DNA from: Hyposmocoma kahamanoa
Lineage: Eukaryota > Arthropoda > Insecta > Lepidoptera > Cosmopterigidae
DNA length: 64,000 bases
NCBI RefSeq assembly: GCF_003589595.1
Contig: NW_020653900.1
Coordinates: forward strand, 4,821,807-4,885,806
Direction: 5' to 3'
This document shows positions 49,001 to 55,108 of the stretch, one piece after another. Under the pieces are notes generated by a model. The model saw nothing but the letters and a program-made list of their open reading frames with translations, did not search any database and was not told the DNA's origin. Positions within the stretch are counted from its first letter, which is position 1; the number at the start of each line of letters is the position of its first letter. The position numbers and the translations under genes were made by a program.

Positions 49001-52000
49001 ATACGTGACCCTACATGAAGCTTCGCAGATGAGAGCTGAAACTCTCCCTGAGACTCAACCTGGGCGTAGTCGGTAAGTGGGTTACTGAGCCGTTGTCGTC
49101 CACAGACATTTCAATATTTACCACTAATTTCTACATGGTCATTTGTCCGGAGTTATTCTATTATAGTATAACAATTATGCGCATAAATTCGCATAACAAT
49201 TATACGGGATTTATTATTTTCGCGCAAAATTATACGTCACAATTGTTGAGCCAGATGATACAGCTGTCTGTTTTTGCATGTAAGAGATTTTTTATCATTG
49301 GCATGTATTTTAATTTTAAACAAATTGTTGAGATATTGTGCTGTATTCTATTGTTTGTTTTGTACATCCAGGAGTAGCATTTATTTAGTAGCAGAAGAGA
49401 TCCTTGTGAAAGAGTTCGTCCAGGAATGTACTGCAACCTTACCTATTTTTGCCGCCAAGCAGTAATGTCAGCATTACTGTGTTCCAGTTGTGAAGGGTAA
49501 GGGGTGCTGGTGAAATTACAGGCACATGGGACTTGTCAATTTATGTCTCAGAGTGACGGGCACAGTGGGAGTACCTCTCAGATCTTTGAGATTTAAAGCT
49601 CTTAGCGGCACTGCAACTGTTATGGACAGGCGTGTAGCTTACCATCAGGCGCACGACTTGTTCGTCCCGTCATTTAGTATCATAAAAAGAAGCAACTTTG
49701 ATTACGATCGTCGTGTCACAGAACTTCGTAGATGACTGATTAAACTTCACGTAAACAAGCCATCAAAGCCACCCCTTCTGTGACCTCACCCAGTTTAAGC
49801 TGTCAAACTGACAAGATGTTGTAAACAAAAAATCATTTTGATCGAGATTAGTTACATAGATATCTAATAAATTATTTATCTAATGATTAGGTAACAACAC
49901 GATATACATGTATTAGCTAAGATGTATCCTTCTGTAAAGCATATTATGTACACAATAAATCGAATTCTGTAACATTAAGTTTCAAGTGATAACTGTCTCC
50001 GAGATAACATTATGTCTGAAATTACATATGTACGCCTAATATCAATGTCTAACGTCAAGTATTTTGACAACGTTTAGTAATAATAATCTCTCTTGGTGTG
50101 TAGGTGTGCTTTGTGAATGTGTATATGTGTCTTATTAATATGCGTGGCTTTGCTGGGAGACGCTGGTTCGAATCCAACCGAATCGAGGTGAATTTTGTGG
50201 TGGAAGTTTCGTTCGTTATTCGTTATTTGTTTATAACACTGGTGGAGTAATGTCACAAAAAAAAAATTGAATATCATAGCAGTGAAACATCATAACATTC
50301 AATAAAACTTAATTACAATTATTAAAGTGACATCTCTAGTCAGCGGCTGGTAGCTGTAAAGGTACCTCTCTGAGTGAAGAAAAACTTTCATAGATTTCTC
50401 ACAGGTGGCGCTACTGCAACAAACACATGGCAAAATTCGCGAGATTCGTTAATCCGTTCCGTGGCTTAGTTGGCATAGCATCAGGCACGGTTTTCTGGGA
50501 GACGCTGATTCAAATCCAACTAGATCAAAGCAATTATTTTCTAAATGCTCGATCTTTGTTTAATAATTATAACAAACTAGTGGAGTAATTTCACAAAAAT
50601 GTTATTGACTATCATGACGGTGAAATATTCTGATATTCAACAAAACTTAATTATATACAAATAAGCCAAATTAAGTAAAGCTATTTAGAATTTTTTTATT
50701 AATATTGCATACGTGCTTTTATGACGTAACTGCTGCAACCTGTTTCTTATTATTTTTTCAGCTCTGCGGAAGGCATTGACAAAACAAATGATTACACATT
50801 TGATGAATACAGGTAAGAAGTTTTTGTGTTAAAAAAGTTTAAGAGTTAAAAAGAAAGTGAATTAATTTAAATTTGAATTATAACCATGCACGATATTTTT
50901 CAGTGAAAATGTATACACGTCTTCTAATCCTTACGATACTAACAGTGGCGACTATTGGTAATTTTTTGTTATTTTTCCTTGTAGGTATATATAGTTTTAC
51001 TTTAGTAATTATCATTTGCTAAAACGGTAAAAGAAAACATTTTGTTGAAACTAAACGTGATGGTAACGTTTACCTTTACAAAATTCTTAAAGATTTGAAG
51101 TCCACAACTCCCTGTGGCCTATAAACATCTCTAAGACCCTTGCATAGTCTAATTCCTGAAAGCCAGAAACTTCTTTGCATCTCGATGCGTAGTTTATATT
51201 ATCCCTATCACAGATAATAATATAATAATATACTAAAACCAGACAGATACCCAATCTCATACAAATATTTTATCTGTAAGTCAATGCATACAAAGGAATG
51301 TCGCACACGTAGGTAACTCCGCTTATTCGAACACTTATTTTTATTCTTAATACTGAACAATAGATGGTACGAAATAAACCCGCGTTGCGATTATAAAAGT
51401 ATACGGTCTACAGATGGCAGCAATTACATTTTTGTGAAGGTTGTTGTTCTTATTCAAGCATTGATTATATATTTGATAACAGATTTCGAAAATATATTCA
51501 AAGAAATGCCATCTATGTAATTTATTGCAAACTAACATAGTACTGAGAAACCTTCGGTTTTGTTGTCTTTTCAACGACAGTTTTCATCAATTTTCATAAT
51601 TGTAAATGAATTTTAAACATTCCTTAAATATTGTTTAAATAATTTTGCATTCCTTTTTTTATATTTTATACTTGTTATTATGACATACCCCAAATTTTCG
51701 AGATTCAATATTTTTTTATATTACCTAAATGTTGCCATCTACAGTTTTAAACACGTTCTAAAGTTAATTTGTATGACTTGATACTCCATGTCTTTATCCT
51801 ATCCACCTCACACAATTGATATTTCATCAATGTATATCTTCTACTCTATTTTATACATTATAATTTGCAATACTTATATTTATAGGGCTACCGATCAGCA
51901 GGGTACACAAGATCCCAATGACTTGAACTATTACGGGTAAGGATCATTGATTGATTGGCTTCCTTGTTGTCAATTAAGTATATGATTTAGTTTGATATTG

Positions 52001-53541
52001 TTTCTTTTGTAATTTTTAGCGAAGAAGTTAAAATCAATGGGACAAATCAAGAAGTAGTCGGGTAATACAGAGTTGATGGTTATAATACTTAGGTTTTAAA
52101 AAAGTTCTGTTTTAAAACGTGGAACGTAATGAAATGCAATATCGATAAGATCATTGCTGATATCTGTATTGTATCTCCGTCACAATGCATGACCGCCCAG
52201 ATACCATGCCTTCATGTACATTAATGGCGAATGTCAATTCTATTTACTAGGCAACAACATTTATAAAATCTTCTGAATTATACAACCGCCCGGCCGACAC
52301 GCGGGCCGCCGCGTAGACAATTAAATCCAGTCTCACTCGCGCGCCGGTACGCTCATTTACGTTAAAACGTAAAAACTAAATAAATAGAGCGTATTTTGCC
52401 ATGACAGTTAGACGAACGCGGTCGCTACGCGGCGCCAACGTGGACTCCGCTCGGGAATCGCGCGGCGGCCGCGCGGAGTGAAAGCGATAAAATTCATGTC
52501 GAATAAAAGCATTCTAATGGTTTAACCTATCGCTTCTGAGGTCATGGATTCGATTCCAGTCACGCACTTCTGAGTTTTTCGAAATTTATGTGCGAAATTT
52601 ACTTTCCAATTTACCATGGGCTTGTCGAAGAAGGTTCACAACCCTTTGAAAACGTGTGAAGTCCCCATCCCGCATTGGGCCAGTGTGGCGGACTATGGCG
52701 TAAATCCGCGCCTGAGAAGACTCCCGTGCCCAGCAGTGGAACGTATAAATGGGTTGATGTTGTTGTTGTTGGTATATAATGTAACAATAATAATGTACTA
52801 GACAAACGCACTTATTGCCTGGTCTCAACCCAGGGAATCGTCTAAATAATGATTACCAGAGCAATCAAATTAAGTAAAGGGATAATCCCAGAACATCCAG
52901 AACAAAACCAATTTTTAAATTGTCCTAAATTGGACGTAGTTAAGCAAAAAGGATCTAATCTATAAAATTATAAAAAAATGAGTTATATGTACCAAACGGT
53001 TCCTAAAGTCTTACCTCTTAGATAAAAAAAAAATCAACATATAAACATAAATAAATATCTCTGGAGTTACATGACATTATAAGTTTTGAAAATAAAACAA
53101 GAGTGACAATCACTTTAAAACTTCAAATTGCCATATCTCAAAAGTGACTGGATGTACAATTGGAACCTTTTTGTTTAACTATGACCAATTGACCCTATCG
53201 AGATTAAAACCTTAAATATCTAATTGCTGTGTGTTAAGCCACTGAGGTAATCAAATATTGTAATGATAACGAAACGACCTTACTTGATCATTTCAATATA
53301 GATGCTGTATACTTATGTTCTATGTTGTAGACGTAGTGGAGATTACAGAAAACGGCAATCCAATAACCAACAAGAAAGGCAAGATAAGAAACAAACTACG
53401 ACAAATTCAAAACCTTCCAATTTTACAAGCAGTTATAATGCAACGAGTGACAGAACAACAAATAACATTACAACGAGTGTAACGCAATCGCATTCTAACA
53501 CAAGTTATGTTCAATTTGACGACAAAATAAAACACATATGA
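24946..53541 (+). CDS. Gene 2: secreted inactive serine-protease homologue with multi-exon tail
   Basis: Proposed exons: 24946-25000, 26341-26402, 31361-31589, 32618-32874, 37407-37623 (or 37619), 39654-39733, 40366-40467, 41050-41216, 42452-42538, 46091-46132, 47884-47988, 48974-49072, 50762-50812, 50904-50957, 51886-51936, 52020-52061 and 53331-53541; about 636 residues. An 18-residue hydrophobic signal is followed by RRR-VLNG in place of the usual R-IVGG activation site, then WLCGGAII, LTSATC (active-site His replaced by Thr), LLGWG, and NDQGGP (active-site Ser replaced by Gln). MGNLGLARI stands where NDIALL is expected, so Asp also seems lost. It should fold like chymotrypsin but not cleave. 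The tail after residue about 418 is Asn/Gln/Thr-rich with several N-glycosylation sequons. One junction (exon 5 to 6) needs a weak donor, and the exon 11 end is a choice between two donors. Confidence 0.75.
25040..25260 (-). mobile_element. Degenerate SINE family S3 copy
   Basis: It keeps the S3 order (AATTCCTTCGACCC, a decayed B-box, then CAGATCTTTGTA) but the tRNA-like head is eroded. Confidence 0.4.
25850..26215 (+). repeat. Dispersed non-coding repeat (CGACCTCAAAAGT family), copy 1
   Basis: AGAGTACTAAAAAAMYSACCTCAAAAGT followed by GAAATCGGTTCCCGGAAAGT; the same order recurs at 31690-31790. Confidence 0.6.
26341..26402 (+). CDS. Gene 2 exon 2: activation-site region
   Basis: Acceptor CGTCAG, donor GTAAGT. 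It encodes CSRRRVLNGHKVHSVKPYM; VLNG aligns with the mature N-terminus IVGG of trypsin-like enzymes and the preceding RRR is a plausible processing site. Confidence 0.8.
26533..26852 (-). mobile_element. Family-A repeat, full length
   Basis: Reverse orientation in the intron after gene 2 exon 2; ends in ATCAAGTGGTGGGACGAAC and CTCTACTGCTACT are both present. Confidence 0.78.
27221..28494 (+). mobile_element. mariner-family transposon, about 1.27 kb
   Basis: The left end GGGTACACTATAAGTGTCCG and the right end (in reverse GGGGCGCGCTATAAGTTTCC) are imperfect inverted repeats at the expected distance for a mariner. The left end is preceded by TA; a matching TA is not directly at the right end. 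It lies in gene 2 intron 2. Confidence 0.85.
27369..28277 (+). pseudogene. mariner transposase with premature stop
   Basis: Likely original start is the ATG at 27387 (MDLTHGNFRSMIFYDFKC). An N-terminal helix-turn-helix half is followed by LCSRWIPHNLTKAQK and the DD34D catalytic blocks GDETWIYSYD, HHDNASSHTA and YSSDLAPCDFYLFP. All three aspartates are kept. A TAG at 28275 interrupts the protein after PKIKN; the normal continuation LRGQRFSSPEEAVEEY is readable after it and then decays. Confidence 0.92.
28576..28862 (+). mobile_element. Family-A repeat
   Basis: Directly downstream of the mariner. Nearly full, with a small gap where CAAGCAGTAATGTCAG would be. Confidence 0.75.
28918..29143 (+). 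repeat. Family-P repeat
   Basis: Contains GTGACCATGGGACCTGTAAA, GGGCCCGAAACGTCGG and CGCGAAAACCTAAGAACTCG. Confidence 0.65.
29270..29562 (+). mobile_element. Lepidopteran SINE family S2
   Basis: The order TTCCCACTGCTAGGCG, GGTTTCCTCACGATATTTTT, CAGAGGTACAAGCCCGGAT, CTTGAGAGGCGATAGGTC and TTAGGCTACAACGGCTTC is the widespread lepidopteran SINE layout. Other copies at 52515, 62205 and 63736. Confidence 0.8.
29836..30052. repeat. Family-P repeat, palindromic
   Basis: The left arm (GAAACTATTTTTCCGGATTT) and the right arm (AAATCCGGAAAAATAGTTTC) are inverted copies, so the whole element folds back on itself. Confidence 0.7.
30700..30970 (-). mobile_element. SINE family S3
   Basis: Minus-strand head GCTCAATTGATAAGAGCAAT, then a body ending in AAAGATCGTTT; matches the plus-strand copy at 62735. 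Confidence 0.65.
31096..31240 (+). repeat. Family-P repeat fragment
   Basis: CGAGTTCTTAGGTTTTCGCG, then ATCGCGTATATTTG, then CCTGTAAAGGGTCCGAAATG; ends 120 bp before gene 2 exon 3. Confidence 0.6.
31361..31589 (+). CDS. Gene 2 exon 3: CGG and histidine-loop region
   Basis: Acceptor TTTTAAG, phase 0 start. It encodes YLVKHQWSHAFYEGWLCGGA and LTSATCVKDVYN; the TAAHC block has Thr in place of His. The donor is GTTAGG, phase 1. Confidence 0.8.
31690..31790 (+). repeat. CGACCTCAAAAGT family, copy 2
   Basis: Shares about 90 bp with 25865-25960. Confidence 0.6.
31915..32095 (+). mobile_element. LINE 3' end fragment
   Basis: Frame giving WNALPASVFPEKYNLGLFKA and RVNRHFLG, then TTAACATCAGGTGAGA and an A-rich tail: last residues and 3' end of the LINE group also at 38217-39120. 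Confidence 0.75.
32116..32334. mobile_element. Fold-back (hairpin) MITE, copy 1
   Basis: The whole 219 bp is an inverted repeat around a short centre. Inner arms contain ATCCTCTCCAATTCTTGTAA and its complement, outer arms TCATGGAA, ATGGCATAAGTG and TTACGTCAAA. A second copy at 63544. Confidence 0.85.
32485..32592 (+). repeat. Family-P repeat fragment
   Basis: Short degenerate copy (GGACTTGTAAAGAGCCCAAA); ends just before the gene 2 exon 4 acceptor. Confidence 0.45.
32618..32874 (+). CDS. Gene 2 exon 4: aspartate-loop and GWG region
   Basis: Acceptor TTTCAG, donor GTAAGT. It includes MGNLGLARINSPFAF (expected position of the catalytic Asp, here Asn/Gly) and GILLGWGNRRFYRP, where GWG is the conserved chymotrypsin block. 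Confidence 0.85.
32930..33222 (+). mobile_element. Family-A repeat, full length
   Basis: Starts 55 bp after gene 2 exon 4 and has all landmarks including the AT tail. Confidence 0.78.
33240..33375 (+). mobile_element. SINE S3-related copy with good tRNA head
   Basis: TAGCTCAGTTGGGAGAGCAT is a close A-box/D-arm; GTCGCTAGTTCTAGTCC is the B-box counterpart. There is no acceptor-stem pairing and the flanks are SINE body, so it is not a working tRNA gene. Confidence 0.55.
33405..33650 (+). repeat. Minisatellite, 44-bp unit, about 5 copies
   Basis: Unit starts CACTCAAAGAACAATGGCAA and continues with a T-rich run and CTGTGAGAAATGT. Copies differ by single bases. It directly follows the SINE. Confidence 0.88.
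33651..34330. other. Gene 2 intron, AT-rich
   Basis: No element recognised. Confidence 0.4.
34480..34680 (-). mobile_element. SINE family S1
   Basis: Minus strand: CTCCGTGACCGAACGGTTAC (A-box region), CCCAGCTTCAATTCCCGGGT (B-box region), then the body with CATGGCACCCGCGACACAGG. Matches 58053-58270 over its whole length. Confidence 0.78.
34700..36020. other. Gene 2 intron with short TCCCCACA repeats
   Basis: At 35169-35250 the motif TCCCCACA/AATCCCC recurs four or five times. Otherwise nothing recognised; small frames lack support. Confidence 0.35.
36030..36135 (-). mobile_element. Family-A repeat, 5' part
   Basis: Only the first 105 bases of the family, reverse orientation. Confidence 0.68.
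36206..37384 (-). mobile_element. Internally deleted DNA transposon with TIRs
   Basis: The left end TATACAGGCTGTATATTTGA...GTGAGACATATTCAT and the right end (in reverse TATACAGGCTAAATATTTGA...GTGGGATATACTTAT) are inverted repeats of about 40 bp. Inside, on the minus strand, the start (IYSNVELTEM) and the end of a DDE transposase are directly joined; the catalytic centre is missing. The GC-rich part 37050-37215 is the 5' leader of that element. It ends about 22 bp before gene 2 exon 5. Confidence 0.75.
36770..37090 (-). pseudogene. Transposase remnant, N- and C-terminal ends fused
   Basis: The N-terminal start MDIYSNVELTEMI (about 37053-37015) is followed after a short gap by the C-terminal traces VLHERIISAFYTVMQNM and LLRRARLCIVENGGHFEH (36930-36790). 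These resemble the two ends of a Tc1/mariner-like enzyme common in insects; assignment rests on motif memory. Confidence 0.55.
37407..37623 (+). CDS. Gene 2 exon 5
   Basis: Acceptor GTTTTAG. It encodes RGDLTIYNEKDLRYTSVVVV through DDTCFNCEETE. The best donor (GTAAGT at 37620) gives phase 0, but exon 6 is open only after a phase-1 junction. A weaker donor GTTATA at 37624, or GTATTT after CIDGQ, keeps the frame. Confidence 0.65.
37984..38008 (-). repeat. CTTAGAGGATGG motif, copy 1
   Basis: GCTTAGAGGATGGAAAAAAA on the minus strand, also at 46465-46487 (minus) and 63261-63289 (plus). It may be the end of a transposon family. Confidence 0.4.
38217..39120 (+). pseudogene. LINE RT C-terminal half and 3' end
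   Basis: FAYADDSTVVDRYL (catalytic YADD) at about 38250, MQACLFSTKRSPFEL and LQLLGMDLSANLNFG (38415-38550), then LISPSPFHHRGTRRR and RTKRYASTFIWRTA (38855-38990), with the LINE end CATCAGGTGAGAAGG at about 39098. Several frameshifts and a stop near 38725. Situated in the intron between gene 2 exons 5 and 6. Confidence 0.82.
39121..39653. other. Gene 2 intron, AT-rich
   Basis: Nothing recognised before exon 6. Confidence 0.4.
39654..39733 (+). CDS. Gene 2 exon 6
   Basis: Acceptor AAACAG. The only open frame gives GWDDKYCKIITSEEPVVISQ and NNKIYT; donor GTAGAA, phase 0. Confidence 0.55.
39734..40365. other. Gene 2 intron
   Basis: Nothing recognised. Confidence 0.4.
40366..40467 (+). CDS. Gene 2 exon 7
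   Basis: Acceptor ATTTCAG, donor GTTAGA, 34 whole codons ending in SYGNGPCQ. The Cys would be the one just before the GDSGGP block. Confidence 0.75.
40468..41049. other. Gene 2 intron
   Basis: Nothing recognised. Confidence 0.4.
41050..41216 (+). CDS. Gene 2 exon 8: NDQGGP block
   Basis: Acceptor TTTAAG, donor GTAAGT. Same length and phase as gene 1 exon a. GVASAFMVTAKMECKGPFIF is shared almost residue for residue with gene 1. Confidence 0.88.
41351..41841. mobile_element. GC-rich TIR element with inner insertion
   Basis: The ends TAAGGTTAGTTACACATGGC and, in reverse, TAAGGTTGACTACACACGGC match inversely and continue into GCC/GCG-rich arms. The middle (about 41507-41710) is AT-rich with ATTCCAAATTCCATTTATT, probably a later insertion. 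The GC-rich arms give long but meaningless frames on both strands. Confidence 0.75.
42078..42378 (-). mobile_element. Family-A repeat, full length
   Basis: Reverse orientation, 70 bp before gene 2 exon 9; all landmarks present. Confidence 0.78.
42452..42538 (+). CDS. Gene 2 exon 9
   Basis: Acceptor TTTTCAG, donor GTAGGT. It encodes RRSAEYCESVAQRSG...MDWNTT. A second frame over these bases is also open but does not join exon 8. Confidence 0.8.
42539..43131. other. Gene 2 intron
   Basis: AT-rich; no element recognised. Confidence 0.4.
43132..43622 (-). mobile_element. MITE family M3, copy 1
   Basis: TIR CCAGAAATGGAGACGAAAT at the left and its partner CTCTATTTCTGG at the right. Inside is a palindrome with CAATTGACGACACCCGTCAA. 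It is an inverted copy of 46490-46938. Confidence 0.75.
43868..45855. mobile_element. Large inverted-repeat-bounded block
   Basis: TCATAGATATAGAAAAAAAG at the left and its reverse complement at 45827-45853 delimit about 2 kb. Just inside the left end is an 18-bp hairpin (43907-43949, arms with CCTCGATATGAT). It contains the GC-rich element at 45063-45475 but no coding frame. Confidence 0.5.
45063..45475. mobile_element. GC-rich TIR element
   Basis: Ends TTCACGGAGCGGCTTCCATC and, in reverse, CTCACGGAGCGGTTTTCACC. The interior is rich in CCGCC/GCGC in strong contrast to its AT-rich surroundings. No ORF. Confidence 0.65.
46091..46132 (+). CDS. Gene 2 exon 10 (micro-exon)
   Basis: 42 nt, acceptor TACACAG, donor GTACGT, phase 2 on both sides. 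It encodes AILFAAKCSMFGG. In another frame the same bases look like a signal peptide starting at ATG 46081; phase fit favours the internal exon. Confidence 0.6.
46465..46487 (-). repeat. CTTAGAGGATGG motif, copy 2
   Basis: TTTTTTTTCCATCCTCTAAG on the plus strand, adjacent to the left end of the M3 MITE. Confidence 0.4.
46490..46938 (+). mobile_element. MITE family M3, copy 2
   Basis: Same content as 43132-43622 in opposite orientation, bounded by CCAGAAATAGAGACGAAAT and GTCTGTGTTTTTGGTTAT. Confidence 0.75.
46985..47345 (-). pseudogene. RTE-type LINE C-terminal fragment
   Basis: Minus-strand traces RIMKLKRSWQGT and SGVQGLDTGTSGVQR followed by an Arg-rich end resemble the -LKWRWAGHVAR... end of RTE-group LINEs, in several frames. 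Confidence 0.5.
47346..47883. other. Gene 2 intron
   Basis: No element recognised. Confidence 0.4.
47884..47988 (+). CDS. Gene 2 exon 11 (tail)
   Basis: Acceptor TTTCAG. It encodes LNETGKKAIKHGPATYYGYY and RTNNKPHVTTTTSK. Donor GTACAA at 47989 keeps the frame; GTAACT at 47966 looks stronger but would end translation 15 codons into exon 12. Confidence 0.6.
47989..48973. other. Gene 2 intron with a short perfect hairpin
   Basis: AACCATGATATTGC and its complement, 12 bases apart, at about 48147-48186. Otherwise nothing recognised. Confidence 0.4.
48974..49072 (+). CDS. Gene 2 exon 12 (tail)
   Basis: Acceptor TTTAG, donor GTAAGT, 99 nt. It encodes TQTGTKRTRYVTLHEASQMR and ETLPETQPGRS. Phase 2 on both sides. 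Confidence 0.72.
49387..49690 (+). mobile_element. Family-A repeat, full length
   Basis: All landmarks, 300 bp, followed by ATAAAAAGAAG. Confidence 0.78.
50090..50230 (+). mobile_element. SINE family S3 fragment
   Basis: Decayed head, then GGTTCGAATCCAACCGAATC (B-box-like) and the CTGGTGGAGTAATGTCAC motif. Confidence 0.5.
50390..50605 (+). mobile_element. SINE family S3
   Basis: TTCCGTGGCTTAGTTGGCAT, then GATTCAAATCCAACTAGATC and CTAGTGGAGTAATTTCAC; the clearest plus-strand copy of the family found at 5281. Confidence 0.7.
50762..50812 (+). CDS. Gene 2 exon 13 (tail)
   Basis: Acceptor TTTTTCAG, donor GTAAGA, 51 nt; SAEGIDKTNDYTFDEY. Confidence 0.75.
50904..50957 (+). CDS. Gene 2 exon 14 (tail)
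   Basis: Acceptor TTTTTCAG, donor GTAATT, 54 nt; ENVYTSSNPYDTNSGDY. Confidence 0.75.
50958..51885. other. Gene 2 intron
   Basis: AT-rich; nothing recognised. Confidence 0.4.
51886..51936 (+). CDS. Gene 2 exon 15 (tail)
   Basis: Acceptor TTATAG, donor GTAAGG, 51 nt; ATDQQGTQDPNDLNYY. Confidence 0.75.
52020..52061 (+). CDS. Gene 2 exon 16 (tail micro-exon)
   Basis: Acceptor TTTTTAG, donor GTAATA, 42 nt; EEVKINGTNQEVV. Confidence 0.72.
52270..52500. other. GC-rich island in gene 2 intron 16
   Basis: Two blocks rich in GCCG/GCGC (52285-52345, 52420-52490) around an AT-rich centre. The look is that of the TIR elements at 41351 and 45063, but I could not match the ends. Confidence 0.3.
52515..52770 (-). 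mobile_element. SINE family S2
   Basis: On the minus strand CCACTGCTGGGCACGGGAG and the end region with GAAGCGATAGGTTAAACC; orientation opposite to 29270. Confidence 0.75.
53331..53541 (+). CDS. Gene 2 last exon
   Basis: Acceptor GTTGTAG, 70 codons, stop TGA 53539-53541. Rich in Asn, Gln, Thr and Ser with sequons NFT, NAT, NIT and NTS. An upstream ATG at 53302 in another track of this frame is intronic. Confidence 0.78.
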
Positions 53542-54540
53542 AATACATTGAAAATTTTAATAGGAAACAAGTTGTTCGTTTTGAAATTAATAATAACATT
53601 ATTGAGTTTTGGCCTGAACTAGACGTCCTTTATAACTATCCTTTATAACTATAATATAAATGAATCTACTAGAGAGACAATCCCTTTCCTTTCTGAATGA
53701 ATCGGCTCAAGAAAGTAACACCTGGCGAGCTCTGACCCGTAGTTTGATAAAGGCGAGGCGACGTTATCTCTCTTTTTAACCTTTTCTTTATTTGTTAGAT
53801 TTATAAAGAACCTTTTCAACAATATGTTTTTGTCATTTATTTTGATGTTACAATATGTTTTATTTGGTATCGCCTATATAAGCTCCAAACTTACTGACCT
53901 GCGACGCAGAGGTCTCGGATCCGATTCCCGGGCTTGTCTATGTGTGTGGCACCCGCAACACACGCGTTATTGTTATTGTAAAAAAGTCATTAGCCACATC
54001 GTATCAAAGAAATGTTCTGTTCTTGAAACTCCTTCCTTCTAGTATAGTTAAAAAACATCAGCTGTTCCATGGTACTTACATGTCACAGTTATAAAATTTA
54101 AATGTATGATTTTTTTTATTACGCAGTTTTAACAATGACCTACACTAATTTATCTGGCCTCAAAGGGGATTTCCATTACTTAATTTTCCAAGAGGTAGTA
54201 GTCTCTAGTAAACGTTCTTTCGTATGATCTACGGGAAATACCTTTGATGAATTTCAGTTCACAAATATTATTATGTAATATTTTATTTTAATTTTTATTA
54301 TGAACAATACAAGCGTATAATATTATCCCTTCAAACTAAACATTTGCGCTGCTTATTTTTAGTAACATATACATTTTTTATTTTTTGTCTGTCTGAGTCG
54401 TCTTCTGGTATATAAATATGAATGTTTCTTGAATTATTTTTACATAACTTTAAGGATTTGTACCTTACTTTTTCTTTTCCATTTCATTCGGGAATATATT
54501 TGCATACTATACAAAGGAACATTAAATTGAAATAGTTACA
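53542..54540. other. Intergenic, mostly unassigned
   Basis: At 53890-53960 there is a SINE S1/S4-type fragment (GGTCTCGGATCCGATTCCCG, GGCACCCGCAACACACG). No gene seen otherwise. Confidence 0.4.
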
Positions 54541-54859
54541 CGTTGCAGTGCATTTAAACATTTTCATGCAGGAGTTATTTGTCAAAGCGATTGAGGTTCC
54601 TACTTTTCGTTTTAAACCGAAGACGTTAAGTCCTATTTACACTTTGCTTGTTACCAGTAGTTTGCCGAGTATTGAGTTCCAAAGTTTTAAAAATAGCAAT
54701 AATAAGTACAGCATGTTAAAACAAAACGGAAGGGAGCAAAAATTAAGGTATAAATTGGGTGCAATCAACTTAAGAGCGATGTCAATAACTTTTCCTAGAA
54801 AACGCCTAATAATACATTCATCCTCGATATTAATTGAGAAACAGTTTCATACTTATTTT

Positions 54860-55108
54860 TCTGACTATTTCTATGCATTTATATAACCTTTGGAAACCAA
54901 TGAACCACACACAATACAATAAACTTGATATTGGGTCCAGTAAAGTGCCTTGTGAGACGCCTTTGTGAAGTAACGGCAAAAGATATTTCCAAGTCGTGTT
55001 GTTTCTTTTATAAAATATAACTATTAGATTAATTAAAAATAGCAGGCTACTATGATCGGACAAACGAAATATGATATCGGAATAGTATTTGTGTCTTATT
55101 ATATACAA
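54860..55108 (-). pseudogene. Possible LINE RT fragment
   Basis: Minus-strand frame with LHKGVSQGTLLDPISSLLY, which resembles the GVPQGTxLGPxLF block of RT. It is the only recognisable block, so the call is weak. Confidence 0.35.

Noticed and set aside
54548..54886. 112-codon plus-strand ORF
   Set aside because: Overlaps a minus-strand RT-like trace and shows no domain or splice signals.
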